Below, piece by piece: positions 22,358 through 31,419 of a stretch of 37,706 bases of DNA. Source of the DNA: a virus; the IMG/VR virus record IMGVR_UViG_3300025132_000112, positions 1 to 37,706 of that record; one strand, given 5' to 3'. A program made the position numbers and the translations under genes. The notes under the pieces were generated by a model. The model had not been told where the DNA came from and ran no database searches. It saw only the letters and a list, made by a program, of their open reading frames with translations. Each line of letters starts with the position of its first letter. The first letter of the stretch is position 1.

Positions 22358-23382
22358 TGGCTGAAAACCTTGGACAAATCGACGTTGTAATTCAATCTGA
22401 TAATCAGACTTTGAACACGGGCAATGTAGACCGTGCTGCGATTGATCGGATGGAAGCTGCTGGCAAGTTGAACGCGTTCCAAGCAATGAACGCGCGTCAA
22501 GATTTGAAAGAAGGAATACCGTTTGGTCCCGATAGCGGTATGGGCGGCGAAGGTGGAATCGCATCTGCTCCTATGGGCAAGATGGGCAAGTTTGCGACGG
22601 GTTTGGGCGTTGCTACTGTTGCAGTTCTTGCTGTCAAAAAAGCGTTTGACACAGTTGTAAATGCAATAAAGAAGTTTTTTGCAACAATGCAGCGTTGGGA
22701 TTCTGAGACTCAACAACTGATTTCCCAGCTCGCAGCATTGAGCGGACAAGCTGCAATGGCATCCGCGATCACTGCTATCGGCGATTTCAACAGGCAAATG
22801 GAAAAGGCCAAAGCACTGGGTCCGATGCTGCTCGAGATGACAAGGGCAAGAGAAGGATTTGCCAACGTCAAGAATGCACTTGATACAGCGTTTGGAGCGA
22901 TCAAGATTACCGTGCTTGAAGTCTTCTTCAAGACAATAGAAAAACTGATCCAACCTTTGGTTGACGCGTTTGGCGGTGTAGATGGTTTGGCAAATGCAGC
23001 CAGGCTATGCACAATTGCTGTACTTCAACTAGCAAGCGATTTTATTTGGGCGGGTGGCTGGTTGGTAAAGATTATTTCTATGGTTCCAGGTGTCGGCGGT
23101 CCTGCGCTTGGAATGGTAGGTGACATTGGAATAACCATTTCAAAGAAGATTGACGAAGCGATTGCAGAAGTCAAACGAGGAAACGACGAAGAAGGGCTGA
23201 GAAACGATATTGCCCAACTGCAAGACGCAAACGGGAACATGATGGCAATGCTCGAGCATATGACCAGTGGCATGTGGAGGCACAACACTCAAGTCCGTGG
23301 AGCGTTGGCGTCTGGAAGAGAACTAAACCAGTCTGGATTTAACCGTTTGTCTAGGCGTGACCGAGACAACTGGGGCAAATAA
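22357..23382 (+). CDS. short tape measure protein, 341 aa
   Basis: The tape measure sets tail length and often forms a channel through the host membrane. Here a Gly/Met-rich linker (about 50-75) is followed by hydrophobic and amphipathic helices (TGLGVATVAVLAVKKAF; WAGGWLVKIISMVPGVGG) and Ala-rich helices (LISQLAALSGQAAMASAI). The composition and position fit a tape measure. At 341 residues it would give a short tail, on the usual relation of about 0.15 nm per residue. Confidence 0.6.
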   Translation: MAENLGQIDVVIQSDNQTLNTGNVDRAAIDRMEAAGKLNAFQAMNARQDLKEGIPFGPDSGMGGEGGIASAPMGKMGKFATGLGVATVAVLAVKKAFDTVVNAIKKFFATMQRWDSETQQLISQLAALSGQAAMASAITAIGDFNRQMEKAKALGPMLLEMTRAREGFANVKNALDTAFGAIKITVLEVFFKTIEKLIQPLVDAFGGVDGLANAARLCTIAVLQLASDFIWAGGWLVKIISMVPGVGGPALGMVGDIGITISKKIDEAIAEVKRGNDEEGLRNDIAQLQDANGNMMAMLEHMTSGMWRHNTQVRGALASGRELNQSGFNRLSRRDRDNWGK

Positions 23383-23383
23383 G

Positions 23384-25429
23384 ATGGCTAAATGGGCAAT
23401 CACATACAACGGATTTGGTTCAGCAGGAGATCCAGCAGAACACCTTGATTGGAGTCACGTTAATGTCCAAAGCGTGAAGTCGTCTCCAGTGTTTTCTGAT
23501 GACGGCATATCAATCGAAACAACCAGGCATGTGATTACAGGCACGGCATTGATTTCCAAAACAACTGACGCGAATTTTAGATCGGCTGTTTTGAACGCTC
23601 GTGCATTGTTAGCTGCGCATCCGAGGAAAGGCGCATCTACTGCTGTCAAAGTCTATCTTGACTCCGCAGAAACTGCGACAGACGTTGCAAGCGGGATTCA
23701 CAGTGCAGGAGGAGATGCAACTGATGGGTTGCAAGGTGAAACAGACGAGTTCACAGGGGGTAGTGAGTTCAATGTTGTTACTTATTACGGAATGGACGAA
23801 GACGATTACGGGTTGCCGACTTGTGATTTTTCCATTGAAGAAATCGTTGGAACATCAACCGCCGTTGTTTCATTCACGATTACTTGGCACAAATACGAGC
23901 CACCTGCTGCTGGTCTGACATACGACGTTATTAGTCACACCTGGACTCAAGAATACACCATTGACGAAGCGGGAATGACCACTCTTGTTATTGACGGTCA
24001 GTTGAGAACCAGAAACTACGTCGATGGAAGAAACGCTTCTACTGGAAATATAAGAGGAACTAATCCAGATAAGTGGAGAACACTGGTTATGCCAGCAGTT
24101 CCCGACAACTTCCGCGTTGACTCAATGAGATGGGCAACGGATACAACTGGAAGCAAGCTTCTATACAGGATTACTCTTAAAGAATACGCGCGTCCCCTTC
24201 CATACCCTGCGAAACGTGGCAGCGGCTCATTTGTTTACAAGCGATCTGTTGATAGCGGTCTAACGATGCTTGGTACAAAAGTGTTTACCGGGGAACTAGA
24301 AGGCGACACGAATTCTGATCCTCGAGAGTTGTTGAACAGCCTTATTCGCATTGCGGCATCACGCATATTCTTTGGCTCAGTAATGGACCCAGGCGGAGGC
24401 GAAACAGGAAAGACACCAGATAGGATCATGTCTATTACTGTTGGCGAAGAAGACATATTTACTAAGAAGAAAATCAAGCTTCAGATTATTGCTCAAGGCA
24501 TGCAGACCACATCTCCATTTGGAACAACTGGTGGAGAAGGACAGGGAACAGGGTTCAACTTAATGGACCCGTTTTTCTCTAAAGACGGGTTGAGTTTGGC
24601 AGAACGTCCAAATGCCTATGGTTCGCAAATGATTTCTTCTGTCAAAAGACAACTGTTCTTGCCTTGGGACCCAGATAACAACTCAGCTTGGGCCAGTGAA
24701 CAAGCATTTCCGCAAGCCACCTGGCGTACTGCAAATGAATGGAATGGCGATGACGTTGCATTAGTTGCAGACGATGAAAAAGTTTCTAACGCTATTGTTG
24801 AGCCGACTGATGGGGAGCATATAAACGCACCTATTGAAGAAACGGGTCAATCAACAAACCCATACGTTTTAGTATCTGCTGACGAACACATTGAAATGGA
24901 TACGAATGTGATTGTTATGCCAGGTCAAAGCATGACTGCACACGATGTGCCGTTTCAGATAGGCAAGCCCATTGTGAAGATTGTTTCTGAATACAAGTTT
25001 TCCAGAGTTGGTTTGCCACCTAAACGATTCATGCTTTCTAAACCTGAAAACGCGGTCACTCTTGAAGAAAACTTCAATGTAAATCGTGGCGAAGTGGACG
25101 CGAATAACAACAGAAACTATTTGGCTTCATATAGACGAGTGGTACAGCTTCTTGATAACGGCACGACTGCGCAAACAGGTTTCTACGCTTCTGCTTTTGA
25201 CTTGCCAGGGTGGGGAACTGTAGAAATGAAAGCATGGTGGCCGCAAACTGGAAAGATTCAAATGCCTGTTGATCCAAGAGTAGAAGGCGGCTTGGAAGAG
25301 ACTACAGGCTCGCTAAATCGAACCCTTTTGGGTGGCGAAGATTTGAACGAACAATCAGAACAATCGTACAATCTTGGAACATCTCCTCAACTGTATGGCA
25401 AAGACACATTGACAGGGCCGAATCCGTGA
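23384..25429 (+). CDS. large tail structural protein, 681 aa
   Basis: The start at 23384 follows the tape-measure stop and has GGGG upstream. An extended frame from 23357 adds nine unlikely residues. The protein begins MAKWAITYNGFG, has several beta-rich stretches (VVSFTITWHKYEP; RMSITVGEEDIF-like) and no membrane segment. It reads like a baseplate, tail tip or hub component. The family is not identified. It overlaps the next gene by GTGA. Confidence 0.6.
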   Translation: MAKWAITYNGFGSAGDPAEHLDWSHVNVQSVKSSPVFSDDGISIETTRHVITGTALISKTTDANFRSAVLNARALLAAHPRKGASTAVKVYLDSAETATDVASGIHSAGGDATDGLQGETDEFTGGSEFNVVTYYGMDEDDYGLPTCDFSIEEIVGTSTAVVSFTITWHKYEPPAAGLTYDVISHTWTQEYTIDEAGMTTLVIDGQLRTRNYVDGRNASTGNIRGTNPDKWRTLVMPAVPDNFRVDSMRWATDTTGSKLLYRITLKEYARPLPYPAKRGSGSFVYKRSVDSGLTMLGTKVFTGELEGDTNSDPRELLNSLIRIAASRIFFGSVMDPGGGETGKTPDRIMSITVGEEDIFTKKKIKLQIIAQGMQTTSPFGTTGGEGQGTGFNLMDPFFSKDGLSLAERPNAYGSQMISSVKRQLFLPWDPDNNSAWASEQAFPQATWRTANEWNGDDVALVADDEKVSNAIVEPTDGEHINAPIEETGQSTNPYVLVSADEHIEMDTNVIVMPGQSMTAHDVPFQIGKPIVKIVSEYKFSRVGLPPKRFMLSKPENAVTLEENFNVNRGEVDANNNRNYLASYRRVVQLLDNGTTAQTGFYASAFDLPGWGTVEMKAWWPQTGKIQMPVDPRVEGGLEETTGSLNRTLLGGEDLNEQSEQSYNLGTSPQLYGKDTLTGPNP

Positions 25430-27528
25430 CAACTGGTTTTTCAGAAATCAAGTTTTCTTCACTTGCAGGTGATATAAATTCTGTTGTCTCGATGACTCCA
25501 GAAATAGTTCAGTTGTTGAACAACAACAAAGTAGATACTTCAGGAATCAATGAAGTGTATTGGCCTATTGGCGCAAGCAACCATGCTGTCGCCAGGTTCG
25601 TCGTACACGAAAGAACTTTGACGGCGTTGAATCCAGCAGCAGGCGAAATAAAGGTTCCGTTTTCGTTCGATGGCCTTGAGTTTCAAATGTTTATGATGAC
25701 TCCTACGCCTTTGTATCCATCTGACAACGGCATGTTGGAGTTGTATGTAATTGAGTTGGTTGACGAACGATATTATTGGAATATCGATAGTGTTAATGTA
25801 GGTCCAGAAAAACTGAAACACGGGATCAACATTGCGAAACCAAAAGACCGAGTAGATTTACTTATTCAAACTACTCAAAATCCGGCAACCTGGAAAGGCG
25901 ACGATGTAATAAATGAAATACTCCAATGGAAAAGCAACTCTATTGGGTTCAATACAAACTTGTGGACAGGTTTGAATCTGATTGATGGAGGCGGTCTTTT
26001 AGGCGAGTATCATTTTACTGGGCAACCTCTTGGAGAAGTTATTGATTACGTTCTTCAAGCATACGGTTGTGTACTTGTCGCGCTTCCTAATTCAAATGTG
26101 GCTGAATTTGGAAAACGATACCAAATCCAACTTATCAAAAATGGAGCTTCGAAAGCTTCTTACGCATTCAGCTCTGGTTTAGATGCCGCGTTGATTACTG
26201 GTGGATTCAAAGCGGAGTTCAACGGCAACAATCTTCAAGGATTTGGTACGACAAACTCAGAATTAGCAATCAATGAAGTTCCTACGCAAGTAGAAGTTCA
26301 TTTCCCTGTAGCAGTCGAAGACAATAAATATCGAAAAGACATGAGTGTTGTGGACGCTGATGAACAAGACATAGATTTCGATGAAGCTGGAGAATACAAC
26401 TTCACTACTGATAGGTGGCGTGGGTATGTAAAAACAACGGGACGAGGAAGTTTGCATAGCCCGATCCCAATGACTAAATCTGTTTACTCGCACCAGTGGG
26501 CCAGGTTCCGCAAAGATGAAGATAGCGACGGTCAGGAACAATACACGTTTTTGAATAGTAGTCAGTTGAGCGGAATAGCCAGTGACATTTCTAGTATTTA
26601 CTATTCAAGATTTAGTTGCGGAGCTTGCGATCTCGAGATTCGAGGCATTTTAGGCAGCCCAACTCACGACGATTTTCTGGTTCTTTGGGCTGGAGCGCAA
26701 GAAGTAGTGTGGTCTATCGGATTGAATGGACCTAAAACTACAATCAAAGGTGATTATCATCATCCGTTGTTTGGTTTCAATGACAACAAACCGCTCAAAC
26801 AATCAGACATTCACTCTGTTGGCGACACTCGAACCTTTTATCGAAGTTCAGGCGGTCTTCTGATTGAAGGAAGAAAAGACTCGCCTCCACAAATAGATTT
26901 GTACTTGGGTGAAATAACCGAGGTATTTGGGCCGGAACAAGGATGGGACATTGTTGGATATTCAGCAGTTGCTTATACCAATCCAGAGTTGACAGAAGAT
27001 GTCATTTACAACTACGAGCCGGAAAGAATGCACGATCCGCTCATGGTTGACATTATGCCTGCTGAAATCGGTCAAGTTTGCATTATCGGAGTCATACCTC
27101 CAGGTGGAGTGCAAGGCTTGGCAGAAGCTGGTTCTGGAAATCATCCAGATGTTGTGTACGGCGATCAGCAAACTGGTCCGTTGCCACCAATTCTTGTTCC
27201 AGAACAAGATGAAGGTTTGCCATCAGTTTACGGTGGTTCACCTGTTACACAACTTCAAGCCATGGCTCAGATGTTTGGACCGATATCGTCTACGGTGAAC
27301 AGTGGTGTTGTTGAAACGTATCCGCAAAGCCCTGGCACTCAAAGGTCAGCGAGACAAAGAAGTAGTCGAAGACGAGGCTCTAATCCCAATGAAACAGAAT
27401 ACGTCTTGTTTGTTTGGGAGTATCCCCTTGTTGTACAATGTAGCGCGGAACCGCCAGACGGTCGTCGAGCAGCAGAATCAGACATGGGATTTTTCGGTAG
27501 TTACATTTCTCGAATGCACGGATATTAA
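25426..27528 (+). CDS. tail hub / baseplate-like structural protein, 700 aa
   Basis: The start is GTG in a GTGA overlap at 25426-25429. The sequence is strand-rich, with GEYHFTGQPLGEVIDYVLQA, a segment similar in style to tail-hub proteins that hold the tail tip. No catalytic residues are evident. The C-terminus is basic and repetitive (SPGTQRSARQRSSRRRGS), perhaps a linker. Function is inferred from position after the other large tail protein. Confidence 0.55.
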   Translation: MTTGFSEIKFSSLAGDINSVVSMTPEIVQLLNNNKVDTSGINEVYWPIGASNHAVARFVVHERTLTALNPAAGEIKVPFSFDGLEFQMFMMTPTPLYPSDNGMLELYVIELVDERYYWNIDSVNVGPEKLKHGINIAKPKDRVDLLIQTTQNPATWKGDDVINEILQWKSNSIGFNTNLWTGLNLIDGGGLLGEYHFTGQPLGEVIDYVLQAYGCVLVALPNSNVAEFGKRYQIQLIKNGASKASYAFSSGLDAALITGGFKAEFNGNNLQGFGTTNSELAINEVPTQVEVHFPVAVEDNKYRKDMSVVDADEQDIDFDEAGEYNFTTDRWRGYVKTTGRGSLHSPIPMTKSVYSHQWARFRKDEDSDGQEQYTFLNSSQLSGIASDISSIYYSRFSCGACDLEIRGILGSPTHDDFLVLWAGAQEVVWSIGLNGPKTTIKGDYHHPLFGFNDNKPLKQSDIHSVGDTRTFYRSSGGLLIEGRKDSPPQIDLYLGEITEVFGPEQGWDIVGYSAVAYTNPELTEDVIYNYEPERMHDPLMVDIMPAEIGQVCIIGVIPPGGVQGLAEAGSGNHPDVVYGDQQTGPLPPILVPEQDEGLPSVYGGSPVTQLQAMAQMFGPISSTVNSGVVETYPQSPGTQRSARQRSSRRRGSNPNETEYVLFVWEYPLVVQCSAEPPDGRRAAESDMGFFGSYISRMHGY

Positions 27529-27530
27529 CA

Positions 27531-27881
27531 ATGCCTGTTTACACAAACTCTCATAAAGGTCTTTTTGAAGGGACTGAAGAAATCGAACTGGTTCCTGCTC
27601 CGATCAGTGGTTTGACGATTGTGACGATGTTGAGAGTCGTAAATACTGACACGGTAGCCGCTACGCCGAAAATACGTATTCAAGACACTGCGAAAATGAA
27701 CGAGGACGATGAATACCTCAACATTATGAATGACATTGAGTTGGCTTCATCTGAATACATGCAAGCCGATGGTATTGTCTGTGTTTTGCAAGCAAATCAA
27801 AAGTTGATAGGCTATCTGTCAGCAACCGTCACCACCAGCGAATTGCAGTGGATGACAGTAATAGCCAGGGAGGTTTATTGA
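27531..27881 (+). CDS. small tail structural protein, 116 aa
   Basis: A soluble beta-rich protein (GLTIVTMLRVVNTDTVAATP; LIGYLSATVTTSELQW) of a size seen for small tail-tip or fibre-base proteins. No motif is recognised. It overlaps the next gene by one base (TGATG) and lies in the run of tail genes. Confidence 0.5.
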   Translation: MPVYTNSHKGLFEGTEEIELVPAPISGLTIVTMLRVVNTDTVAATPKIRIQDTAKMNEDDEYLNIMNDIELASSEYMQADGIVCVLQANQKLIGYLSATVTTSELQWMTVIAREVY

Positions 27882-28510
27882 TGAGCGTAAGAGTCTACGA
27901 CAGCAGCGGAAGATTGAAGACTAACTCTGTCACGACTATTGACAGCAATGAGTTGGGTCACCCAGGCTTCCGCACTGATCAAACAACAAACGGTTTTTAT
28001 CTTGGATACACAACAAACGGCAATGACTCAGGGACTCCGCATAACGCTGCAACTACTTACCAGTTGTGGTACGTCCCGTACACTCTTGGCATAGCCCAAT
28101 ACGGGATCAATGGCGACGATGCTGGCAACACAGGCAGTCTAAAGATCGCCATGTACACCAATGTGAACGGATTGCCTTCAGCCAAGATAACTGGAACTGA
28201 AGCTTCGATAACAGGCAACGGAACCGGAGACTCTTCTGCTGCATTTGTAAGCGTTCCGACGTTGACAGCAGGTTGGTATTGGATGGGATCTCATGTCGCT
28301 TCGGGTACGATCGACATTGAACAATCGTACGGAGGCGGAGTAAACAACAACAAAGCGTTCTATTCTCAAGCGTTGGCTTATTACGGCCAAGACTGGGCGT
28401 GTTACAAAGAAGCGAATAGTACGTCTGATTTGCCAAAGTCAGCAAATCCTAACGACAGGGCCGAACTGACTTACACGCCAAGAATCGGCATAAGGTTTAC
28501 AACAGTATGA
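27881..28510 (+). CDS. tail fibre or receptor-binding-like protein, 209 aa
   Basis: The start at 27881 has GGGAGG about seven bases upstream. An earlier start at 27848 lies within the previous gene and is rejected. The protein is Gly/Thr/Asn-rich and beta-rich (NGFYLGYTTNGNDSGTP; TLTAGWYWMGSHVASG), with an aromatic-rich C-terminus. This resembles jelly-roll tail tip domains that contact the host. The assignment is by composition and location only. Confidence 0.5.
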   Translation: MSVRVYDSSGRLKTNSVTTIDSNELGHPGFRTDQTTNGFYLGYTTNGNDSGTPHNAATTYQLWYVPYTLGIAQYGINGDDAGNTGSLKIAMYTNVNGLPSAKITGTEASITGNGTGDSSAAFVSVPTLTAGWYWMGSHVASGTIDIEQSYGGGVNNNKAFYSQALAYYGQDWACYKEANSTSDLPKSANPNDRAELTYTPRIGIRFTTV

Positions 28511-28854
28511 GCAACTTTAAGACACACATGAGGTGCAACCAGGATGGATCGGTCATCGAGATTATTGATGAGCGCGAGGTTGAAGCTGTTCGTACTTATC
28601 GTCTGTCTCGTATACGCAAGCGAGCAGCCAGATGCATCCAAGAAGTTGTACCAGAAGAACAACAAAGGTACATTGCAATGGGCATCATCAAAGGAGCAGA
28701 GAAAACCGCTCTTTTGGCAAAGATCAATGTGGTACGAGATTATTGCATTGGACTCGAGGAACAAATCAATGCGGTTGCCTGGGACGGCAAAGCGTCTTCC
28801 CGTGCGTCGGCATGTGACGAGATCGAATCCGTAGGGTGGAACTACGAAGGGTAA
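28507..28854 (+). CDS. helical tail-region protein, 115 aa
   Basis: Starts by ATGA overlap with the previous stop. The protein is mainly helical (REVEAVRTYRLSRIRKRA; EEQQRYIAMGIIKGAEKTAL) with four Cys spread along its length. Short helical proteins in tail modules can be assembly helpers, but no family is recognised. Confidence 0.45.
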   Translation: MSNFKTHMRCNQDGSVIEIIDEREVEAVRTYRLSRIRKRAARCIQEVVPEEQQRYIAMGIIKGAEKTALLAKINVVRDYCIGLEEQINAVAWDGKASSRASACDEIESVGWNYEG

Positions 28855-28858
28855 GCAA

Positions 28859-30778
28859 GTGACGAGTGGAGAAGAAAGAAAACAACTAGCAAGAATAGAC
28901 GAAGAATCACAAATCACTTCTTACGTTGTAAGAAACAGGCAATACGTTCTTGCTGAGGCTGCTGATCTTACGGTGAAGTGTGATTGCTGCACTGAACCCT
29001 GTCGATACTATAACTTTCGGCATTGTTCCATAAGTGACGATCCAAACGATGACCCTCCTTGCATGGAAGATATGCCAGAGTACATATCTATATGCACAAG
29101 ACAATTCACTGAGTTTGACAGATTGAGAAGAGAATGCGACGAAGAATTTACCGACTGGTGGTTTCGGGTTCGTTTTTGGGATGGAGCAGGTGAAGAGGGT
29201 ACAGGTTGTTACGGCGGTAAAACTATTGTCCAAATACCAGAAGACCCAGAAAATCCAAACGGAACTTCATCTCCTAGAGGTCAAGTAGTAGTTAGAAATC
29301 CTAAAGAGTACGCTTATTGCAACTCTGAATGTTGTTGGGCAAGAGGAAGTTGGACAGGCTCAGGTCTTCCAAGACTTGTTGACGAAAAAAACAATGGATG
29401 CGATCCGCAAAACAACCCTGATTGTTCTTGCGAATGTGGTTATTGGGATATCGAAGGTAAAAAGTTTTCTGATCTTTGCGCTGGTTGTTGTAAGCAAGAG
29501 TGTTGGTATCAGGATTACAAAGCTTGCACACAAAACGAAGAAGAATGTTCAGGATATCGAGAAAGATACTCTGTCTTGTGCAAGTGCGTTCCAGAAACCG
29601 ATGATGAAGACAACACTGGTTCTCCGTTCTTCTGTTGTCCTGATGGGTGCCCTGGTGGTTACACGCAACAATGTATGCCAGACACGATAAAACGCGGGAC
29701 TTGTTGTTTTAACAAACTGGGCGGTCTGTACAAAGTAAATCCAGATTTCGGATCTAGCCAACCCAATTATTCAATTATGTATCTTGGAGATCCTCCTTGC
29801 GACACCGACTATCAAGGTTGTAACGATCAAAGATGCAAAGAGTACGTTGAGCCACCAGAGCTAGAGTGTCGCACAGCGTGTCGAGATTGTTTTTGTGAAT
29901 ATCGACAAGATATTGGTTGGGTTCCTGCTCAAAGAGATGTAGGAATTATTTCGTTTACAATTCTTTGTGTCGGAAGTCCTTACTCGCCTCCAGGCCCAGA
30001 ATGCGGACAAAGTTTTACTTTATTCGTTCGTAGGGATCAGTCGGGAGGAAACGTATGGAGAGGGACAAAAGGATTTGGATCACACGAGGTTTCTGTAACT
30101 TTGAGAACAACTGGCTCTTGTGGTGGTTGTGGAATGGATGCAGACCCACCTGGAACGACTTATCAAATGGCGGGTTGTTGGGATGGTTGCGGATCGGATG
30201 GGTTTTATTGTCATTGCGATAACGGTGGACAAGACTGTGAAGGTTGCAGTGAAGACTTCTGTCGAACAACCAGTGCTTGCAAAGCTTGTGGTTTAGGTGT
30301 TGATAATCCAACGTTTCCTTGTGAGGGTGAAGACGATGGCACTTCATATTTTTGTTGGCCTTTTTCTCAAGGTCCATGTGGTTCATGTTGTAACGACGAA
30401 GATAATCATGGAGAACCTTGGTGTGAGGGAAATAATGGTTCTGATGAAGACGATGTTTGTTGTGGTTGGTGGCCTGGCGACGGGAGTTATGCAAAATGTC
30501 AACAGGGTCCATACGGGGCTTGTGAGTTTGAAGTAATCATGTCATATCAAGGGGGGGGAAGACAATGTGTTCATTGTCCCGGAGGACTTGGTTGCAACTT
30601 GCAACCGATGGCCGAAAACGTACATTTCCCTCATGAGTCAGGGTGTGGAGGGAATTGCCCAATATGTGAAGAACCAGAAGAAGGAATGTGGACTCCTCCG
30701 AACAGACCTTGTTATTATGAGAATGGGTATGGAAAAGTGTACAAATGCACAGGCGTGCAACTTTTCCCTCCTCTTTGA
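28859..30778 (+). CDS. exceptionally cysteine-rich tail-region protein, 639 aa
   Basis: The start is GTG at 28859, just after the previous stop. About 68 Cys occur in 639 residues (roughly one in nine), many as CC, CxC, CxxC or CxxxC, with Gly, Asp, Asn and Trp between (CDCCTEPC; CCPDGCPGG; CGGCGMDADPPG). Such density suggests many disulfides or metal sites and an extracellular, protease-resistant fibre. The family is unknown. The first 60 residues are ordinary and helical and may anchor to the tail. An 8-G run at 30551-30558 in the 3' part (Gly-Gly-Gly) could slip. The following gene is also Cys-rich at both ends. Confidence 0.7.
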   Translation: MTSGEERKQLARIDEESQITSYVVRNRQYVLAEAADLTVKCDCCTEPCRYYNFRHCSISDDPNDDPPCMEDMPEYISICTRQFTEFDRLRRECDEEFTDWWFRVRFWDGAGEEGTGCYGGKTIVQIPEDPENPNGTSSPRGQVVVRNPKEYAYCNSECCWARGSWTGSGLPRLVDEKNNGCDPQNNPDCSCECGYWDIEGKKFSDLCAGCCKQECWYQDYKACTQNEEECSGYRERYSVLCKCVPETDDEDNTGSPFFCCPDGCPGGYTQQCMPDTIKRGTCCFNKLGGLYKVNPDFGSSQPNYSIMYLGDPPCDTDYQGCNDQRCKEYVEPPELECRTACRDCFCEYRQDIGWVPAQRDVGIISFTILCVGSPYSPPGPECGQSFTLFVRRDQSGGNVWRGTKGFGSHEVSVTLRTTGSCGGCGMDADPPGTTYQMAGCWDGCGSDGFYCHCDNGGQDCEGCSEDFCRTTSACKACGLGVDNPTFPCEGEDDGTSYFCWPFSQGPCGSCCNDEDNHGEPWCEGNNGSDEDDVCCGWWPGDGSYAKCQQGPYGACEFEVIMSYQGGGRQCVHCPGGLGCNLQPMAENVHFPHESGCGGNCPICEEPEEGMWTPPNRPCYYENGYGKVYKCTGVQLFPPL

Positions 30779-30792
30779 TACTGGAACAACAA

Positions 30793-31404
30793 ATGGCAAT
30801 TCTTAATAGTCGTTCAGAACTTCCTAAACAACAAGCAAATGTTTCAGCTCACACTTGTTGCACAAACTTGAGTTGTGTCGAAGTTCTGTTTGATAAAGAC
30901 ATGCAGCTTGTTTACGTTTCAGAACAGTACAATCCGATTGAACAAGTGCCGATGATTGATCCTGACAATTCTACGGTTTCATTCAAACAGTTCCAAGGAT
31001 TGCCCAAACATGTAACAGGCCCGAACCCTGGCTTGAATGATGTTATTTACAAAGATCAGATTCCTGCTAACACGTTGGAAAAAAACTACTCTCGAGAAAA
31101 AAAGGTGCTTGAAGGCGACACGGAATCTAGTGGGGGTTGCTCATCGTGTGCAGAAAAGGCAAAGCAGAAGAAAGCGGGCATGCTTAAACGACTCGCCAAA
31201 GGCGTGCCAGGGCTGCTCAAATCTGAACTGGGCATTGACCAGGCAAGCTTAGAGGTGGTTGACAAACGGAAATCTATCTGTTTGAATTGCCCTGAAGGTA
31301 TTTACAACTTCGGAGTGTGTGACGAGGAGCGGGGTGGGTGTGGTTGTTTCTTGGCGTCCAAGGTAACAATAGAAGGTGAGTCTTGCCCGAAAGGTCATTG
31401 GTGA
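30793..31404 (+). CDS. tail-region protein with a C-terminal Cys cluster, 203 aa
   Basis: The ATG at 30793 is chosen because an earlier frame start (30745) lies inside the previous gene. The N-terminus has CCTNLSC near residue 22, followed by SVEVLFD-like strands. A central GGCSSC precedes a basic helical stretch (KKAGMLKRLAKGVPGLL). The C-terminus (KSICLNCPEGIYNF, then CDEERGGCGCFL and a final CPKGHW) matches the pattern of zinc-binding C-termini in phage proteins with CxxC, CGCFL and SCP-G-W. The role is unknown. It is linked to the Cys-rich gene by position and Cys content. Confidence 0.6.
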   Translation: MAILNSRSELPKQQANVSAHTCCTNLSCVEVLFDKDMQLVYVSEQYNPIEQVPMIDPDNSTVSFKQFQGLPKHVTGPNPGLNDVIYKDQIPANTLEKNYSREKKVLEGDTESSGGCSSCAEKAKQKKAGMLKRLAKGVPGLLKSELGIDQASLEVVDKRKSICLNCPEGIYNFGVCDEERGGCGCFLASKVTIEGESCPKGHW

Positions 31405-31419
31405 TGCAAGGATACGCAG

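Noticed and set aside
22330-22953. Minus-strand open frame of 207 codons opposite the tape measure
   Set aside because: It shadows a well-supported + strand gene. The Cys- and His-rich product is an artefact of the tape measure's codons.
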